Part shown: piece by piece, positions 62,215 through 64,000 of the stretch | Layout of the letters: each line of letters begins with the position of its first letter | How positions within the stretch are numbered: the stretch's first letter is position 1 | The notes under the pieces: model-generated | Told to the model about the DNA's origin: nothing | Database searches by the model: none | Seen by the model: the letters and a program-made list of their open reading frames with translations, nothing else | Origin: Yoonia sp034652275 | Lineage (GTDB): Bacteria > Pseudomonadota > Alphaproteobacteria > Rhodobacterales > Rhodobacteraceae | DNA length: 64,000 nt | Assembly (NCBI RefSeq): GCF_034652275.1 | Contig: NZ_JAXIWG010000002.1 | Location: 372,001 to 436,000 of the forward strand | Direction: 5' to 3' | Program-made: the position numbers and the translations under genes

Positions 62215-62699
62215 CAGTTGCCGCCCTGTTGCAGCACGGTCCGCACGCGCCCCTGAATCGTCGCCGTGCCATCGGTCACGTTGACGACCATGCTTTCGGC
62301 CGAAATCACGGTTTCGCCTTGGCTGACCAACACGTCGCCGGTCAGTGTCAGCAGGCCGGTGGTGATATCGTAATCAGCGGTGTCGGCTTCGGCTGCGTCC
62401 TGCGCGTTTGCAAGCAGCACATCGCCAGTGGCGACCAACCGCGCAATTTCATTGGTATCGCTGCCATAGACCACTTCGACCCGTGCCGCCGACATCCGCA
62501 ATTCGCCCTGAATGATCAGAACCTCGCCTTCGAATACCGCGATGCCGGTGTCCTGATCGACCGACAACGTCTGCGATGTCACCTCGATCGCGGCATCGGG
62601 ATCAACGACCATATTGCCCAGATCGATCCGGGTCTGGGCGCCGGCGGCCCCCGTGACAAACATCAAAAGGGTCGTGCAGAGGACGGAAAAACGAAACAC
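62214..62699 (-). CDS. lptA: LPS transport periplasmic protein LptA
   Basis: A 161-residue periplasmic bridge protein. A signal peptide (MFRFSVLCTTLLMFVTGAAGAQ) ends near residue 22, and the rest shows repeated short strands with OstA-like patterns (TSQTLSVDQDTGIAVFEGEVLIIQGELRMSA, TGDVLLANAQDA, ISAESMVVNVTDG). The protein sits between lptC and lptB as usual. The start has a TAAACCAAG-like purine-poor site, and is 28 bp from the lptC stop. Confidence 0.9.
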   Translation of the reverse strand: MFRFSVLCTTLLMFVTGAAGAQTRIDLGNMVVDPDAAIEVTSQTLSVDQDTGIAVFEGEVLIIQGELRMSAARVEVVYGSDTNEIARLVATGDVLLANAQDAAEADTADYDITTGLLTLTGDVLVSQGETVISAESMVVNVTDGTATIQGRVRTVLQQGGN

Positions 62700-62727
62700 T
62701 TGGCGTATATCCTTTGCTACGGGTGCC

Positions 62728-63327
62728 CTACCCTTGGGGGGTGTATATCAGCCGGACCCCGTCGGTAAACAGCATCTGATGTCGAGTATTGGTGCTGTCG
62801 TACCGGAATGTCACCTGTCCTGCAGTCAGATTTCCCATGGGTGCGCGGATTTCCAACAATCCGTCCGACACGGCCGTGCCCGTATCCAGCGTGACGGTCA
62901 GGCCGCCTGTCTCCATCGTGTAGCCAGTCGAAGTCTGAAGCCGCACAAGGCCGGAAAACCGTGCGGTCCGCGCGCGCCCGTCGATTTCCCCTACGACACC
63001 TGTCACATCAAGCGTGCTGCCGCCGGGGTTATTCATCCGCATGCGCAGGTCATCGACGCCGGCAGTGTCGGGCTGGTCCGGCACAGGACGCGCGCTGCGC
63101 GCAGTGATCACGACGACCGCACCCGCATCGGTGACGCCCGAGAATTCGGGCGCCGACACCTGCTGCTCGCGCGCGAGTTCCACCACCCGTGCAAGGGAAA
63201 TATCGGTCCCGTCACTGGGGCCGCGGGCAAACAGGAACAATGTCGACAACAGCGCAAGCCCGCTGAGCGGCAACAGGATTTTGGCCCAGCCGACCCATTG
63301 CGAATACAGATTGTCGCCACTGCCCAT
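62728..63327 (-). CDS. lptC: LPS export system protein LptC
   Basis: A 199-residue bitopic protein with one N-terminal membrane segment (WAKILLPLSGLALLSTLFLFA, residues about 13-33) and a periplasmic LptC/OstA-like domain (PGGSTLDVTGVVGEIDGRARTARFSG, GGLTVTLDTG). It links LptB/F/G to LptA. It starts 2 bp after the kdsD stop, so translation is probably coupled. LptF and LptG are not in the window. Confidence 0.86.
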   Translation of the reverse strand: MGSGDNLYSQWVGWAKILLPLSGLALLSTLFLFARGPSDGTDISLARVVELAREQQVSAPEFSGVTDAGAVVVITARSARPVPDQPDTAGVDDLRMRMNNPGGSTLDVTGVVGEIDGRARTARFSGLVRLQTSTGYTMETGGLTVTLDTGTAVSDGLLEIRAPMGNLTAGQVTFRYDSTNTRHQMLFTDGVRLIYTPQG

Positions 63328-63329
63328 GG

Positions 63330-64000
63330 TCAGATGATACCAGCGCGCAGGCAGTCATGGATATGCAAAATCCCCGCGACCTGCCCCGGATTGGCGGGAT
63401 CCAGCGCAAACAGGCAGGTGATCTTGCGGGTATTCATGATGTTGACGGCCTCTTCGGCAAGGGCATGAGGCGATACAGTTGTAGGGTTGACTGTCATCAC
63501 TTCGCCCGCGGTGTGATCCAGCAATCCGCGCATGTGGCGGCGCAGGTCGCCGTCCGTGACGATCCCGACCAGCGTGCCGTCATCGCCCAGCACGCCCGCA
63601 ACGCCGAACCCTTTCTGGGTAATCACCAGCAGGACATCGGACATTGGCGTGTTCACGCGCACCAGCGGGATCGCGTCATCGCGGTGCATCAGGTCCGCGA
63701 CCTTGGACAGTTGCGCGCCCAGCTTGCCGCCCGGATGGAAGTCGCGGAAGTTTTCGGGCGTAAAGGCGCGGTGTTCCATCAACGCGATGGCCAGCGCATC
63801 GCCCAGCGCCAGTGTCATCGTTGTTGAAATCGTCGGTACGATCCCGCGACCGCAGGCCTCGCCCAGTTGCGGCAGCACGATCCCGACATCGGCTTGCTGG
63901 ATCAGCGTGCTTTCGGCGCGGCTGGCGACACCGATCATCGGGATACCAAAACGGCGGGTATAGGCCACAAGATCAGCCAGTTCGGGGGTTTCACCCGAAT
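63330..64000 (-). CDS. kdsD: Arabinose-5-phosphate isomerase KdsD, 5'-truncated
   Basis: KdsD converts ribulose-5-phosphate to arabinose-5-phosphate for Kdo synthesis. About 222 C-terminal residues are visible; the start lies past the window end. The frame reads ...S-G-E-T-P-E-L-A-D-L-V..., the SIS-domain sugar-phosphate loop, then a tandem CBS pair (MHRDDAIPLVRVNTPMSDVLLVITQKGFG; GLLDHTAGEVMTVNPTTVSP). The GTG-coded Val at 63966-63968 is internal, not a start. It heads the kdsD-lptC-lptA-lptB-hpf-ptsN set and supplies the Kdo used by KdsB. Confidence 0.93.
   Translation of the reverse strand, partial: SGETPELADLVAYTRRFGIPMIGVASRAESTLIQQADVGIVLPQLGEACGRGIVPTISTTMTLALGDALAIALMEHRAFTPENFRDFHPGGKLGAQLSKVADLMHRDDAIPLVRVNTPMSDVLLVITQKGFGVAGVLGDDGTLVGIVTDGDLRRHMRGLLDHTAGEVMTVNPTTVSPHALAEEAVNIMNTRKITCLFALDPANPGQVAGILHIHDCLRAGII

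Overview
The window is a gene-dense, high-GC chromosomal segment of an alphaproteobacterium. Gene content and order (argJ next to a parvulin-type PPIase and secA; rimP-nusA-ylxR-infB; kdsD-lptC-lptA-lptB-hpf-ptsN; an NDUFAF5-like protein beside hemH; GT14 and PF13704-type glycosyltransferases) point to the family Rhodobacteraceae, Roseobacter group. This is inferred from recognised protein families and synteny; no rRNA or tRNA gene was seen to confirm it. There is no sign of a phage, plasmid, IS element or CRISPR array: almost all of it is core chromosome with short spacers and many 1-4 base start/stop overlaps.

Layout. 1-3.0 kb: end of grpE facing mutS across a shared hairpin. 3.2-7.9 kb: an unusual four-gene operon of MaeB malic enzyme, PfkB sugar kinase, class IV aminotransferase and a small sulfotransferase-like protein. 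7.9-10.1 kb: argG with an SCP2 protein, a repeat-bearing spacer and a Nudix gene. 10.2-18.4 kb: hslO, a CoA-type Nudix, CCA-adding enzyme, a two-gene ABC exporter, an RNA uridine methyltransferase and a lipoprotein L,D-transpeptidase. 18.4-22.8 kb (minus): CAP lipoprotein, soluble Ser/Thr kinase, DUF6522-like protein, ferrochelatase, NDUFAF5-like protein. 22.8-25.1 kb: comF, grxC, nitrilase, MarR. 25.2-32.5 kb: ubiG, proline iminopeptidase and a complete peptide/nickel-type ABC importer. 32.5-38.0 kb: rimP-nusA-ylxR-infB behind a leader with an intrinsic terminator (rimP leader). 38.0-46.4 kb: mutT, argJ, PPIase, secA, an unknown anchored protein, radC, dnaJ. 46.4-51.4 kb: dnaK, then a PstS-like/OmpA fusion and an exported protein of unknown function. 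51.4-60.2 kb: a surface-polysaccharide region with an ABC-2 permease, cysQ, kdsB, galU, two paralogous glycosyltransferases, a GT14-type glycosyltransferase and a tandem sulfotransferase. 60.1-64 kb (minus): ptsN, hpf, lptB, lptA, lptC and a partial kdsD, without the rpoN gene that often sits between lptB and hpf.

The most distinctive part is 51.4-60.2 kb. Precursor supply (UDP-glucose, CMP-Kdo), glycan assembly, sulfate transfer and PAP removal (CysQ) lie together, which suggests a sulfated extracellular or capsular glycan. The pathway is incomplete here: no Wzx/Wzy, KpsT or outer-membrane exporter is present. Other points of note are the malic enzyme/aminotransferase/sulfotransferase operon, an interspersed repeat with three copies, a peptide permease with three extra N-terminal membrane segments, and a methyltransferase-fold protein without the usual glycine-rich SAM loop.
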